DNA of 64,000 bases from Bacteroidota bacterium (GCA_018267365.1 JAFDYQ010000002.1:178949-242948), one strand, 5' to 3'. Positions 1-8,799 are shown, counted from the stretch's first letter. Program-made: numbers and translations. The notes: generated from the sequence alone by a model not told the origin.

Positions 1-224
1 CCCAGTTTACGCTATACGCTCAAACTAAAAAAGGCAACAGGCCGTCCTTTATCCGAGCTGCCAAACCCGATATCGCGATCCCTTTATATGAGAAATTTGT
101 ATTCCTAGTATCAAAGGAACTGGGCAAAAGTGTCGGCACGGGAGAGTTTGGGGCGGATATGAAAGTAGCCTTGACCAACGATGGGCCCGTGACGATACAT
201 ATAGATTCTAAAAACCGCGAGTGA
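1..224 (+). CDS. dtd: D-aminoacyl-tRNA deacylase, C-terminal part
   Basis: Only the last 73 codons are present; the reading frame enters at base 3 and ends at TGA 222-224. The enzyme hydrolyses D-aminoacyl-tRNAs (and Gly-tRNA-Ala), recycling tRNA in the cytoplasm. The fragment shows the family's SQFTLYA-like strand ([16 protein letters not shown]), a GEFGADMKV segment and the NDGPVTI motif, the Gly-cisPro-containing C-terminal signature of DTD (NxGPVT). These are the expected last elements of a protein of about 150 residues, so the 3' end looks intact. It precedes the MazG-like gene by about 220 bp, on the same strand. Confidence 0.9.
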   Translation, partial: QFTLYAQTKKGNRPSFIRAAKPDIAIPLYEKFVFLVSKELGKSVGTGEFGADMKVALTNDGPVTIHIDSKNRE

Positions 225-442
225 TTTGTATATCGAACCACTTTGAAGAAAATATATGACTGCAGAAGCCTTGGTGCGTAGCGGCCTGGTAGGATTCGAG
301 ATCAAGGGCGCAGTATAGTGGCTGTGAGCAAACAAAATAGAAAGATGTAAGCTATACCAGTGGGATAAATCATCTGAAGAATGAAGGAATATAATTCTGC
401 CCCTATAGCAGGGGAAATGCAAAAGCGAAAAAATAAATAACT

Positions 443-769
443 ATGACTATCAAAGAAGCTCAAAAAACAGTAGACAAGTGGATCACGACTACAGGCGTCC
501 GCTACTTCAATGAACTGACCAATACTGCTATCCTGATGGAGGAGGTAGGAGAGGTAGCGCGTATCATGGCACGTAAGTATGGTGAACAGTCATTCAAAGA
601 ATCTGACAAGAATGCAGACCTGGGAGATGAGATGGCAGATGTGCTCTGGATACTCCTCTGCCTGGCCAATCAGACCGGTGTAGACCTGACAGAAGCACTG
701 GAGAAGAACATAGACAAAAAGACAAGACGAGACAGCGACCGCCATCGCAACAATGAGAAACTGAAATAA
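443..769 (+). CDS. MazG-like nucleotide pyrophosphohydrolase
   Basis: A 108-residue protein of the all-alpha NTP pyrophosphohydrolase (MazG/iMazG) superfamily, which hydrolyses (d)NTPs to NMP and PPi and is thought to act in nucleotide-pool cleaning. The metal-binding signature is visible: EEVGEVAR in the first half and LGDEMADVLW about 30 residues later, matching the ExxE and ExxD motifs. At about 110 residues it is a single-domain form rather than the duplicated E. coli MazG. It follows dtd on the same strand; pairing of dtd with a MazG-like gene suggests a small quality-control unit, but this is inference. A hairpin terminator begins inside its stop codon. Confidence 0.88.
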   Translation: MTIKEAQKTVDKWITTTGVRYFNELTNTAILMEEVGEVARIMARKYGEQSFKESDKNADLGDEMADVLWILLCLANQTGVDLTEALEKNIDKKTRRDSDRHRNNEKLK

Positions 770-795
770 CAAAGCCCTCTTTGGAGGGCTTTGTT
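768..795. terminator. Bidirectional hairpin terminator between convergent genes
   Basis: Perfect 12-bp inverted repeat, AACAAAGCCCTC at 768-779 and its complement at 784-795, with loop TTTG. The outer A/T pairs give a U-rich tract on either strand. It serves the MazG-like gene (+) and the esterase gene (-) that ends at 803. Confidence 0.85.
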
Positions 796-802
796 GTAGT
801 TT

Positions 803-2074
803 CTATTCAAAAACGATCTTGTCCGATCGGAGCTTCACAGTCCCCGTGTGATCGTAGTATTGCAGGATATACATACCTGAGCTGAGTTCGCCCTTGCGGA
901 TATAGTGGCGGCCATTGGCAGCCAGCCCAAATGATTGCATCTGTTTACCATCTATACTGTACACATTTACCAGTAGCTCCTCCGCCTCGTGGGAGTAGAT
1001 GGTCAGTATGTCATCAGCCGGATTGGGTAGCGCTGAGACCGATATCTGATAGTCCGGATCTAATATGCCTGTCTGCCCGACTCGTGTAGAGTCGCAGTCG
1101 GTATGAGCATAGAGAAAGTCCTGTAAAACCTGTATGGTGGTATCCATGTACTTGGAGGCAGGTGGTACCAGCGGTATAGGCAGTACAAATGGAGCGTGGT
1201 CTGCACCGTAAAAAGGATAAATGTATCCCGTGAATCCGCTGCCAAGATGATTCATCCTATTAATGATGTCACCGCCGCCAAAGAATCTCTTCTTGATATC
1301 CTGCGCTCCCAAGGCACTATCATAGTAGAATGAAACAGTATTATCTGCTGTACCATGCACACCCACCAGCATAGGGCTGCCATGCTGTAGCCAAACAGTG
1401 TCAAACACTGCCCCACAGAGGTCTATCACCCCTTTCACATTTGAGTTATATCCGAGATTATTGGTCCCGTCGCTACCATTCATTGCTGCAAAGGCCAGGA
1501 GAAAATCAGCCGGCACCGGTCGTGAGTAGACGAAAAGATTCTGATATGCCTTATTGAGACCAATAAAAGCCCCAGCTGAGGTGCCCCCGATGTAGATCTG
1601 ATTAGTATCTATGCGATAGTGGTTATTGGTATAGACGTCCTTATAGAAGTAACGTATAGCACCGTTCATATCCTGTATACCGCGCAGTACTGCCTTGTAC
1701 ATAGATGTATCGTCGCCATTTTCCTTACCTATACGGTAGTCTATCGTAGCGGTCACAAAACCTCTTTTTGCAAAATCATTGCAGAGCTGGAGGATGTCTG
1801 GGCTCTGGCGCACGCCGGAGGTGAAGCTGCCACCAAAAGCCAGAATGATCAGCGGACGACGTGCAAAGTTGTCGCCAGAGGGCTGAAAGATGTCCATATA
1901 CAGGTCCTGGTTACTCCCGTCATATTTAGGAGCGGATCCATACTGCTGCTGGACATTAGTAGAGACGCCAAAAATTTTATCTCTGTAGCGGCCATTATTG
2001 CATTGGCCGGAAGATTGAAATGAGAAAAGAGAAAAAGTCAAAAGACAAATACAAACGAGGTAGGCTTGTTTCAT
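803..2074 (-). CDS. Secreted alpha/beta-hydrolase (esterase-like) with T9SS sorting domain
   Basis: 423 residues. An N-terminal signal peptide (hydrophobic run up to about residue 22, ending SSGQ) is followed by an alpha/beta-hydrolase of the BD-FAE/carboxylesterase type: an oxyanion region with FGGSF, the nucleophile elbow GGTSAGA (GxSxG), and a His near GADHAPF late in the domain. The last 80 residues form a type IX secretion sorting domain (ALPNPADDILTIYS, later SSGMYILQYY, ending KIVFE). The product is probably exported, carried across the outer membrane by T9SS and attached or released. A possible -7 element (TAGCTTTA, one mismatch) lies upstream. Substrate cannot be read from the sequence; a dienelactone hydrolase-like or xylan/lipid esterase is possible. 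Confidence 0.85.
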   Translation of the reverse strand: MKQAYLVCICLLTFSLFSFQSSGQCNNGRYRDKIFGVSTNVQQQYGSAPKYDGSNQDLYMDIFQPSGDNFARRPLIILAFGGSFTSGVRQSPDILQLCNDFAKRGFVTATIDYRIGKENGDDTSMYKAVLRGIQDMNGAIRYFYKDVYTNNHYRIDTNQIYIGGTSAGAFIGLNKAYQNLFVYSRPVPADFLLAFAAMNGSDGTNNLGYNSNVKGVIDLCGAVFDTVWLQHGSPMLVGVHGTADNTVSFYYDSALGAQDIKKRFFGGGDIINRMNHLGSGFTGYIYPFYGADHAPFVLPIPLVPPASKYMDTTIQVLQDFLYAHTDCDSTRVGQTGILDPDYQISVSALPNPADDILTIYSHEAEELLVNVYSIDGKQMQSFGLAANGRHYIRKGELSSGMYILQYYDHTGTVKLRSDKIVFE

Positions 2075-2187
2075 GAGCTTTAAATTTTTGTGCGTACTAA
2101 AGCTAAGAAAAATTTAATATGACCAATAGGTTAAGCCATTAAAAATATCTTTTAACATCCGGGGCGATTCCGTACATCTTGCAGATA

Positions 2188-2976
2188 TTATTTATCCAAT
2201 ACACCCATGCCAAATAGCGCAAAGTCGTACTTGACGGGATCGGCAGGATCGAAACCGCGCAGACTCTCTGTCAGCTCCAGCACAGCCTGCCAGTCAGTCT
2301 GTGCACGCCTGAGCAAACCCAATCTACGTGCATGACGGTCTACGTGTACATCCAATGGTATGAGCAGTTGTGACGGGCGGATAGTATGCCAGATACCAAA
2401 GTCCACTCCTCTCCTGTCTTTCCTCACCATCCAGCGCAGATACATATTGAGACGCTTGCAGGTCGATTTGCGGGCCGGCGAGGAGATGTGCTTTCTGGTG
2501 CGTTGCGGGTGATCTTCCAAAGAAAAAAACAATTGCTGGAAGCCGGTCAGGGCTGTTTCCGTATGGACGGCAGCAGGAGCCATACCTTGGGTAAACGCCT
2601 GCTCCAGCGAATCATGGTCAGTATAAAACGAGCGGAAGAACTCAATGAAATAAAGGAGGTCAGTATCGCTGAATGTGCGGTGTACAAAACCCAGAAAACG
2701 CTTCAGGTCAGTGTCCTGGTGATGCAGGATAAAGTCATGGGGACTATTGTCCATCAGGTCTAGTATCCTGGTCGCGCTCCTGATGATAGTCACCCGCTGG
2801 CCCCAGGCTAGTGTAGCAGCAAAGAAGCCGGCTATCTCGATATCCTGCTTTTTTGAGAACCGATGTGGTATCTGCACAGGATCATCAGCTATGAAGGACA
2901 GCTTGTTGTACTCCTTGTATTTTTTCTCAAGTAGCTCATAGACCTCTTCGCGTGATGGCCTTTTCTCCTTTGCCAT
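2188..2976 (-). CDS. TIGR02757/DUF2400 family protein
   Basis: 262 residues, typical for the family. Features include a basic N-terminus, GFFAATLAWGQR, the conserved FGIWHTI region and PLDVHVDRHARRLGLL, which resembles the helix-hairpin-helix face of DNA glycosylases. The biochemical role is not established, so no function is assigned beyond family. Its start codon overlaps the stop codon of the upstream cystathionine synthase gene by one base (TAATG), so it is probably cotranscribed and translationally coupled to it. Confidence 0.8.
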   Translation of the reverse strand: MAKEKRPSREEVYELLEKKYKEYNKLSFIADDPVQIPHRFSKKQDIEIAGFFAATLAWGQRVTIIRSATRILDLMDNSPHDFILHHQDTDLKRFLGFVHRTFSDTDLLYFIEFFRSFYTDHDSLEQAFTQGMAPAAVHTETALTGFQQLFFSLEDHPQRTRKHISSPARKSTCKRLNMYLRWMVRKDRRGVDFGIWHTIRPSQLLIPLDVHVDRHARRLGLLRRAQTDWQAVLELTESLRGFDPADPVKYDFALFGMGVLDK

Positions 2977-4121
2977 TACCTGGTCTCCAGTGCTTGCTTC
3001 AGATCCTCTATCAGATCTTCTACATCCTCCACACCCACTGAGAGGCGGAGCAGATTGTCTACTACGCCTACCCGTTCCCTTTCTTCTTTAGGTATAGAGG
3101 CATGAGTCATCGTGACCGGATGATTGATGAGAGACTCTACGCCGCCCAGTGACTCAGCCAGTGAGAATACATGAAAGGAAGAAGAGACGCGGAAGGTCTC
3201 CTCCAGAGACGCTCCCCTCAGCACTATCGATATCATGCCACCAAAGTCTCGCATCTGCTTCTTTGCGATCGCATGATTAGGATGATCTTCAAAGCCGGGC
3301 CAGTATATCTTTTCTATGCGGGGGTGGTTTTTCAGAAACTCCGCGATCTTGCGGCCATTGTAGCAGTGACGTTCCATACGCAGGTGCAGTGTTTTGACAC
3401 CCCGCATCACGAGAAAGGAATCCATCGGCCCCGGATTTGCGCCGCAGGAGTTGAGTATAAAGGCAAGGTCTGTGTAGAGTTTGTCATCATTGGTCATGAG
3501 CGCCCCCATCACTACATCGCTATGGCCACCCAGATACTTGGTCACAGAGTGCATCACGATGTCAGCTCCCAGCGCCAGAGGATTTTGCAGGTAGGGAGAG
3601 GCAAACGTATTGTCTACGCAGAGTGTCAGCTTATTCTCTTTGGCAATAGCGGAGCACGCGGCTATATCTACTATCTGCATGGTAGGATTAGTAGGCGTCT
3701 CTACCCAGATCAGTTTGGTATTGCCGTTGATAAACTTCTTTATGTTATTGGCATCGGTCAGATTGATGAAGTGGAATTTGATACCATAGTTGGCAAAGAC
3801 CTTGGTAAATATCCTGTAAGAACCTCCATACAGATCGTCTCCTGTGATCACCTCATCTCCGGGACGTAGCAGCTTAATGACCGCATCCGTGGCTCCCATA
3901 CCTGATGAGAAGCACAGGCAATGTTTCGCATCCTCGAGTGCTGCCAGGTTTTTTTCCAATGCTACACGAGTAGGATTTTTGCCGCGGGCGTACGCATATC
4001 CCTTGTGCGTGCCGGGGCTCTCCTGTACATAGGTGGATGTCTGATAGATAGGCGTCATGATGGCCCCCGTAGATGGATCCGGTTCAGCGCCGGCATGTAT
4101 AGCTTTAGTACCAAATTTCAT
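2976..4121 (-). CDS. Cystathionine gamma-synthase/gamma-lyase (PLP-dependent trans-sulfuration enzyme)
   Basis: 381 residues, the usual length for the Cys/Met metabolism PLP enzyme family (MetB/MetC/CGL). Visible motifs are the N-terminal FGTKAIHAG, the YARGKNPTR phosphate-binding region, GDDLYGGSYR, DNTFASPYLQNPL and the PLP lysine in SVTKYLGGHSD. The C-terminus carries SLGGVESLINHP, typical of cystathionine gamma-synthase/lyase. The reaction is either O-acyl-homoserine plus cysteine to cystathionine or the reverse gamma-elimination; sequence alone does not settle this. First gene of a two-gene operon with the TIGR02757 gene. I looked for a SAM riboswitch upstream and did not see one; the upstream space is occupied by a divergent SRP-like RNA. 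Confidence 0.88.
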   Translation of the reverse strand: MKFGTKAIHAGAEPDPSTGAIMTPIYQTSTYVQESPGTHKGYAYARGKNPTRVALEKNLAALEDAKHCLCFSSGMGATDAVIKLLRPGDEVITGDDLYGGSYRIFTKVFANYGIKFHFINLTDANNIKKFINGNTKLIWVETPTNPTMQIVDIAACSAIAKENKLTLCVDNTFASPYLQNPLALGADIVMHSVTKYLGGHSDVVMGALMTNDDKLYTDLAFILNSCGANPGPMDSFLVMRGVKTLHLRMERHCYNGRKIAEFLKNHPRIEKIYWPGFEDHPNHAIAKKQMRDFGGMISIVLRGASLEETFRVSSSFHVFSLAESLGGVESLINHPVTMTHASIPKEERERVGVVDNLLRLSVGVEDVEDLIEDLKQALETR

Positions 4122-4264
4122 ATACAGTCTGATTTTCAGAGAGCTAATGTAGTTTTATTTTATTAGCCCCAAACCCATACTAAAACCCATACATCCTGCG
4201 TTTAGATATTATACCGAAAACGAGCGTATTGCCACTTCAAATCCATTAAACTATTGACATCTCT

Positions 4265-4352
4265 ACACCAGGTGATCTGTGCTATCGTTTGTCAGGTCTG
4301 TCTCTCCGCGGCGGGAAGTAGTAAGCCCTGAGCCAGAGCGCTCGTCACCCCA
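4265..4352 (+). ncRNA. ffs: Probable signal recognition particle RNA (small bacterial type) with enlarged apex
   Basis: The plus strand folds as a long hairpin: GGTGA (4271-4275) with TCACC (4345-4349), GTGCT (4279-4283) with AGCGC (near 4337-4341), and GTTTG (4287-4291) with TAAGC (4322-4326). Near the apex it holds GTCAGGTC (4291-4298) opposite GGGAAGTAGT (4313-4322), which match the invariant GUCAGGUCC...GGAAGCAGC core of SRP domain IV that binds Ffh. In place of the usual GGAA tetraloop it has an extra helix, CTGTC (4298-4302) with GGCGG (4310-4314), closing a short loop. A T-run follows at 4357-4363. No protein-coding potential is seen. Identity as SRP RNA is inference from the core motif and fold; a covariance-model search would settle it. 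Confidence 0.7.
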
Positions 4353-4383
4353 CTAATTTTTTTACGATCACATCATGATGTAT

Positions 4384-4408
4384 AGCCATCCCCGTAAGGA
4401 TGGCTTTT
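4384..4408 (+). terminator. Rho-independent terminator after the SRP-like RNA
   Basis: AGCCATCC (4384-4391), loop CCGTAA, GGATGGCT (4398-4405), then TTTT. It lies about 30 bp after the RNA, which itself ends in a T-run, and before the TauE/SafE gene, separating the two transcripts. The remaining leader (4409-4507) shows no further structure that I can support. Confidence 0.75.
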
Positions 4409-4507
4409 GCGCAGGTGTAGACCGCACTGTGCCCCCACACGGATCAGGAGTGAGACTGACGTCGGTCACCTAGCTGTGATAAATATTTATGATATTAGTG
4501 TATCAGA

Positions 4508-5248
4508 ATGAATATCATCCTTTTTACACTACTGGCCCTGATCGCTGAGGTCATTGGCACCATTGGCGGTTTTGGCTCATCTATGTTTTTCGTGCCGCTG
4601 GCCAGTTTCTTTTTTGATATGAAGTCAGTACTAGGCATTACTGCTATCTTCCACGTCTTTAGTAATATCAGTAAGCTGGTCCTCTTTCGTGCGACCATAG
4701 ATTGGCGCGTCGCACTCGCCTTCGGCATACCCAGCGTTATCTTTGTGATATTAGGTGCATGGCTCACTACGGTTATCTCCTTCCGGTTTGATCAGTTAGT
4801 GCTAGGTATCTTTCTGATAGTTTTCAGTTCTATATTACTGGCGCGGCCGGCCTTTCGGCTCCGGCCATCTTTGGCCACCAGTACTGTGGGCGGCGGATTA
4901 GCGGGATTTCTTGCGGGCTTTGTAGGTACGGGAGGTGCCGTACGTGGCCTCTGCATGGCAGCATATGACCTGGAGAAAAACCTCTTCGTAGGCACCTCGG
5001 CAGCCATAGACCTCGGCGTAGACGTGAGTAGGGCAGTGATTTATACAGAGAGCGGCTATGTGAGTGGCACAGGCTATCAGCTCATCATAGCGCTCATAGT
5101 GGTATCTGCATTGGGATCTTACATCGGCAAACTCTTACTCCAAAAGATAGATCAGGAGAATTTCCGCCGGATAGTCCTCTTGCTCATTCTGGCTGTGGGG
5201 CTGACAGTACTAGGCAAGGCCGTCTGGCCCCTCATCACAACCAGTTAG
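4508..5248 (+). CDS. TauE/SafE family membrane permease
   Basis: 246 residues, almost entirely hydrophobic with about seven or eight membrane segments in two repeated halves, each starting with a Gly-rich motif (IGGFGSSMFFVPL near the N-terminus and GFLAGFVGTGGAVRG in the middle). This is the DUF81/TauE-SafE architecture of putative anion exporters (sulfite, sulfoacetate and related). Substrate is not deducible; a sulfur-metabolism gene lies nearby but on the other strand and separated by the SRP-like RNA, so no link is claimed. It converges on the next gene with only 4 bp between stop codons. Confidence 0.85.
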   Translation: MNIILFTLLALIAEVIGTIGGFGSSMFFVPLASFFFDMKSVLGITAIFHVFSNISKLVLFRATIDWRVALAFGIPSVIFVILGAWLTTVISFRFDQLVLGIFLIVFSSILLARPAFRLRPSLATSTVGGGLAGFLAGFVGTGGAVRGLCMAAYDLEKNLFVGTSAAIDLGVDVSRAVIYTESGYVSGTGYQLIIALIVVSALGSYIGKLLLQKIDQENFRRIVLLLILAVGLTVLGKAVWPLITTS

Positions 5249-5252
5249 TTTC

Positions 5253-5645
5253 CTACGACTCTTTCTCGAGTTTCTTTTCCTCGAGTTTGGCCTCCAGGCC
5301 TTCCGCCTTGAGGCTAGTGCGGATCAGCGCATGCAGGCTCATGTAGAGATTGGCGATCCAAACCAGCGCAAAGCCCGCTATAAAGTAGCCGCGCCAGTCA
5401 TCCAGCAGCAGCTTATACCCGGTGATCGCCACTGCTGCTATAGTCACATAGTGACTGAAGCAATACTCGCAGGTGAAGAGGTAGAAGAACTTCCTGGCCC
5501 AGATAGTCTTGCAATTGTGAGAACGCTCGATACAATATTCCCGCGGCTCACGAAATATTTCTTCGTGTGTCACGGTCCATGCCACGCAGGCTATGGGTAT
5601 AGCGAGGAGAAAAAGCCAGGCGGTCTGTGTGAGAAGGGATGGCAT
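5253..5645 (-). CDS. Small membrane protein with CEYC motif
   Basis: 130 residues with two or three hydrophobic segments (about residues 5-25, 60-80 and 85-105) and a charged Lys/Glu-rich C-terminal tail (EAKLEEKKLEKES). The middle has FTCEYCFSHYV, reminiscent of the CxxC-containing membrane proteins grouped as DUF1360, but similarity is weak. Function unknown. It lies 53 bp downstream of the fatty acid desaturase gene on the same strand and may be cotranscribed with it. Confidence 0.65.
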   Translation of the reverse strand: MPSLLTQTAWLFLLAIPIACVAWTVTHEEIFREPREYCIERSHNCKTIWARKFFYLFTCEYCFSHYVTIAAVAITGYKLLLDDWRGYFIAGFALVWIANLYMSLHALIRTSLKAEGLEAKLEEKKLEKES

Positions 5646-5698
5646 ATCTATGTGGCAACACTTTCTATGCCAAAAGGCTTCCGCCCCAGCAGCCAGGA

Positions 5699-6736
5699 CT
5701 AGCGTCCGTCCCTGCGCCGCCTGTTCTCACTAAAGGAGATCATACGCATCTCCGCCTCATCCCAGAGGTTTGCATTGACCGTTTTGAGGCTCTGCCAGAA
5801 GTTGAGGGCATTCACATGCTTTTCAAATACCGGCATGTTCTTGTGGCAGGAGCGCAGGTGATAGTTGGGGATAGTAGGGCACAAATGATGGATATGATGA
5901 TAGCCGATATTGCCTGTGAGCCAGTGGCCTACATACGGCAGCTTATAGTAGGTACTGCCCTTGATAGCCGATAGCACATAGTTCCAGTTTTCTTTGCTGT
6001 TTTTGTAGATATTCTCATACTGGTGCTGTATGTAGAAGAACCACAAGGCATAAGTACCAAAGAAGAAAAGATTAGCAAACTGCACCAGCAGAAACTTTTT
6101 GAACCCCAGGAAATAGCCCAGTGCGAGGTAAAGCACCACAAAAGCGACATTGCTGATCGTCACACTTTTCTTCACTTTGGCAAAGCCACCTTCACGAAGG
6201 AAGGCAAACCTATTGTACAAGACTACATACACAAAGCCACCGACAGTGAAAAGATAGAACGGACTGCGATATATCCTATAGCGCACTTTACCCCAGATAG
6301 TGAGGGCGTTATACTGCTCCGTAGTGAGCACCTCTACATCACCTATGTCGCTCACCTCTAGCTGCCCGTTGTGCGCATGGTGAAAGTCATGCGACTTCGC
6401 CCAGTACTTATACGGTATCACTGTAAAGGCACTCGACACAGTGCCGATGATATCATTGGCCAGTTTGCTACGTGTAAAAGAGCGGTGGCCGCAGTCATGC
6501 TGTATGATAAAGATCCTACCAAGTAGAAAGCCATTCAGTGCAGCGATAAGGATGGTAAATAGCCATGATTTATCATACAGCCAGAACTGGAGTATCCAGA
6601 GGCCGATATAAAAAGAGAAACTATTGAGTAGCTGTATCACTGCCTTGCGTGTATTAGGCACTTGATACTTCTTGAGTTGTTGATTCCAATTTTTGAAATC
6701 TGCGAGCACTTGCTCAGCGTTGAAAGATTGAGACAT
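5699..6736 (-). CDS. Membrane fatty acid desaturase
   Basis: 345 residues. All three histidine boxes of the membrane diiron desaturases are present: HDCGH at residues 80-84, HDFHH at 116-120 and HHIHH at 280-284. Hydrophobic stretches lie between boxes one and two and again before box three, as expected for an acyl-lipid desaturase (DesA/omega-6 type). It would introduce a double bond into membrane-lipid acyl chains and adjust fluidity. The C-terminal tail is strongly basic (ENRRRRDGR). Regiospecificity cannot be read from sequence. Confidence 0.9.
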   Translation of the reverse strand: MSQSFNAEQVLADFKNWNQQLKKYQVPNTRKAVIQLLNSFSFYIGLWILQFWLYDKSWLFTILIAALNGFLLGRIFIIQHDCGHRSFTRSKLANDIIGTVSSAFTVIPYKYWAKSHDFHHAHNGQLEVSDIGDVEVLTTEQYNALTIWGKVRYRIYRSPFYLFTVGGFVYVVLYNRFAFLREGGFAKVKKSVTISNVAFVVLYLALGYFLGFKKFLLVQFANLFFFGTYALWFFYIQHQYENIYKNSKENWNYVLSAIKGSTYYKLPYVGHWLTGNIGYHHIHHLCPTIPNYHLRSCHKNMPVFEKHVNALNFWQSLKTVNANLWDEAEMRMISFSENRRRRDGR

Positions 6737-6846
6737 TACTTCAGGTGGATTAAGGCTGCAAAGCTAAGCATTAATCCACGGTTGCGATAAGCTTTAGCAC
6801 TGTTTATGATTCACCATTTGTAAGGCATTCTTTCTCAATCCCAGCC

Positions 6847-8769
6847 CTACTCGTCATCCGGTGTATCTTGCGGCAGGCTATCTGCCGGCATGACCATGCG
6901 CATAGCCGGCCCGCGCAGGGTCACCTCTGCTTTCAGGCCTACGGTATCTTCTGGGGCCAGTACATTGCGTATCACCATGCGCTCGGTCAGTATTTTAAAG
7001 TAGTTGCTAAGAGAGAATCTCAGCTGACCCTGCCTATCAAACTGCCAGGCAAATGACTTGGGCCGGGGGATGATGCTGGCCAGAAAAAGGCTCTCCTGCA
7101 GCGTCAATTGCGATGGCCGCTTATTGAAATAAAAGTGCGCCGCCTCACCTATGCCATACACATTGGGTCCCCACTCTATCACATTGAGGTATACCTCCAG
7201 CATACGCTCCTTTGGCACCAGGCCGAGGTTCTCTATCAGATAAACTATGAGTGCCTCTTCTGCCTTTCGCGATATGGTCTTATCACGACTCAGGTAGACA
7301 TTCTTCACCAGCTGCATACTGATCGTGCTGCCTCCCCGGGCGAAGCGATGCTCCTTATAGTTTTTGGCTATAGACTCCCGAAACGACTCCTGCAGGAAGC
7401 CGCGATGATGTATAAAGAAGGGATCCTCTGCCTGCAGCACTGCCTGAGGCAGGTAGGGCGATATCTGATCGAGCCGCGTAAAGAAAGGATTGTCAGGCCC
7501 TACGGTGATACGCCTCACCAGTCTGTCCTTATCATATGCTTCATAGACGAAGTCGCCGTTGATCCGCGCATAGTTCTCCGCGCCATAATGAACGATCTGC
7601 AGGTCTTTCTTATTGAGGGCCGAATTGAAAACCAGCGAGTCCGGGTTATTGGTATGTATCAGAAAGTCGAGGTCGTACCGCAGCGAACCTTTACATGAAA
7701 TTCCTTGCAGCGTACCAAACATCCCTCCCGGCAAAGACTGAAAGAAGCTATCTGCCGGCGTCTCCGCCATACGTACGTGCAATGCAAAAGTAGTGTCAGG
7801 CTTTACGTCATAACGAGCGAAAAGACCGCACTGAGTGTGGGAGAGCCGTATGGTGGAGGCAGAATCCAGCTCTATGGCATCACCACTGACCCTGAGCATA
7901 CCGGAAAGTGAGGCCTCAGGCAAAACCACATCATCATTGGCCAAGCGCCAGTGATGGAGATGAAAGCCCCTCGCAGAAGCCAGCACCGATACGCGGGCAT
8001 CATCTTCCTTTTCATCAAAGGTGATATGGGCCTTCAGATACTGAAACCTGCACCTGAGGCCGCGATCGCGATCGAGAAATGGTAGATAGGCAGTATCATT
8101 ACCCACATGCGTGACCTCCACCTCGTATTCCTTTTTACTACGGATCACAGTACCTGCCACTATCAGCGTATCTGCATGCATCTGGTCTATGACCACTCCC
8201 GTGAGGTCACGCGGCGTGAGAAAAAAGTGTGGTATCTCGACAAGCTCTTTGCGTAGCGTATCCTCATAGCTGATCCTGACATTATCCGCCAGGAAGGATG
8301 TACCCAGTATGCGAAAAAGCCTGGACTCCAGCCTCTCCAGCCGATCGCGAAAACCTGTGCTGATGACCGGGCCGATGTGGGTTGTATCGCGGCTTATATC
8401 TAGCATTGCCAGATTGTCACGATCAGGCGTGCGATAGATAGTCAGTCTGACGCCATTCACTTTGAGCCCTGCCAGATCGGTGCGGCCACGGAGCAGCGGC
8501 AGTAGTGCCACGTCTACATCAGCCTCACTGACCGAGAGTAGTGTATCTTGACCTTCGGGCAAAAGCACTATATGCCTTGCTGTAATATGGTTGAACCCCG
8601 TAAACTCTGCAGAAGATAGTACAAGAGTAGTATGATAACGATCCTGCATACGCTGCTGCGCCTTGCTCACTGCCAGCTGTAGCAGCCGCCCCCGGAATAG
8701 GAAAAAACCTGAGAACAGAATAATGATAATGACGGCAAGAGCACTGCCTATCCTCTTCAGGTACTTCAT
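6847..8769 (-). CDS. Peptidoglycan glycosyltransferase (GT51) with AsmA-like N-terminal region
   Basis: 640 residues. One transmembrane segment at about residues 10-28 anchors the protein. Residues about 30-410 form a beta-rich region whose start (LKVNGVRLTIYR after ADVDVALLPLLRGRTDLAG) resembles the N-terminal repeat of AsmA/DUF748 proteins. Residues about 420-600 are a GT51 transglycosylase: the catalytic Glu in LQAEDPFFIHHRG (Glu448), RGGSTISMQLVKN, the second acidic motif in LEVYLNVIEWGP, and GIGEAAHFYFNK. There is no penicillin-binding transpeptidase domain, so it acts like a monofunctional glycan polymerase. The GT51 half is confident; the AsmA label is by resemblance only. Confidence 0.88.
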   Translation of the reverse strand: MKYLKRIGSALAVIIIILFSGFFLFRGRLLQLAVSKAQQRMQDRYHTTLVLSSAEFTGFNHITARHIVLLPEGQDTLLSVSEADVDVALLPLLRGRTDLAGLKVNGVRLTIYRTPDRDNLAMLDISRDTTHIGPVISTGFRDRLERLESRLFRILGTSFLADNVRISYEDTLRKELVEIPHFFLTPRDLTGVVIDQMHADTLIVAGTVIRSKKEYEVEVTHVGNDTAYLPFLDRDRGLRCRFQYLKAHITFDEKEDDARVSVLASARGFHLHHWRLANDDVVLPEASLSGMLRVSGDAIELDSASTIRLSHTQCGLFARYDVKPDTTFALHVRMAETPADSFFQSLPGGMFGTLQGISCKGSLRYDLDFLIHTNNPDSLVFNSALNKKDLQIVHYGAENYARINGDFVYEAYDKDRLVRRITVGPDNPFFTRLDQISPYLPQAVLQAEDPFFIHHRGFLQESFRESIAKNYKEHRFARGGSTISMQLVKNVYLSRDKTISRKAEEALIVYLIENLGLVPKERMLEVYLNVIEWGPNVYGIGEAAHFYFNKRPSQLTLQESLFLASIIPRPKSFAWQFDRQGQLRFSLSNYFKILTERMVIRNVLAPEDTVGLKAEVTLRGPAMRMVMPADSLPQDTPDDE

Positions 8770-8799
8770 ATCGTAAAGGTAGGTCTAATGCGCGGCTAT

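Noticed and set aside
225..442. A short frame (about 20 codons from ATG 257) between dtd and the MazG-like gene, and a CCCCT/AGGGG hairpin at 400-414.
   Set aside because: Too short and without homology-like features; the hairpin is only five pairs and has no T-run, so neither is called as a feature.
4122..4260. Possible SAM or other met-gene riboswitch upstream of cystathionine gamma-synthase.
   Set aside because: No SAM-I, SAM-II or SAM/SAH core motif could be found on the minus strand, and the adjacent plus-strand structure fits an SRP RNA better.
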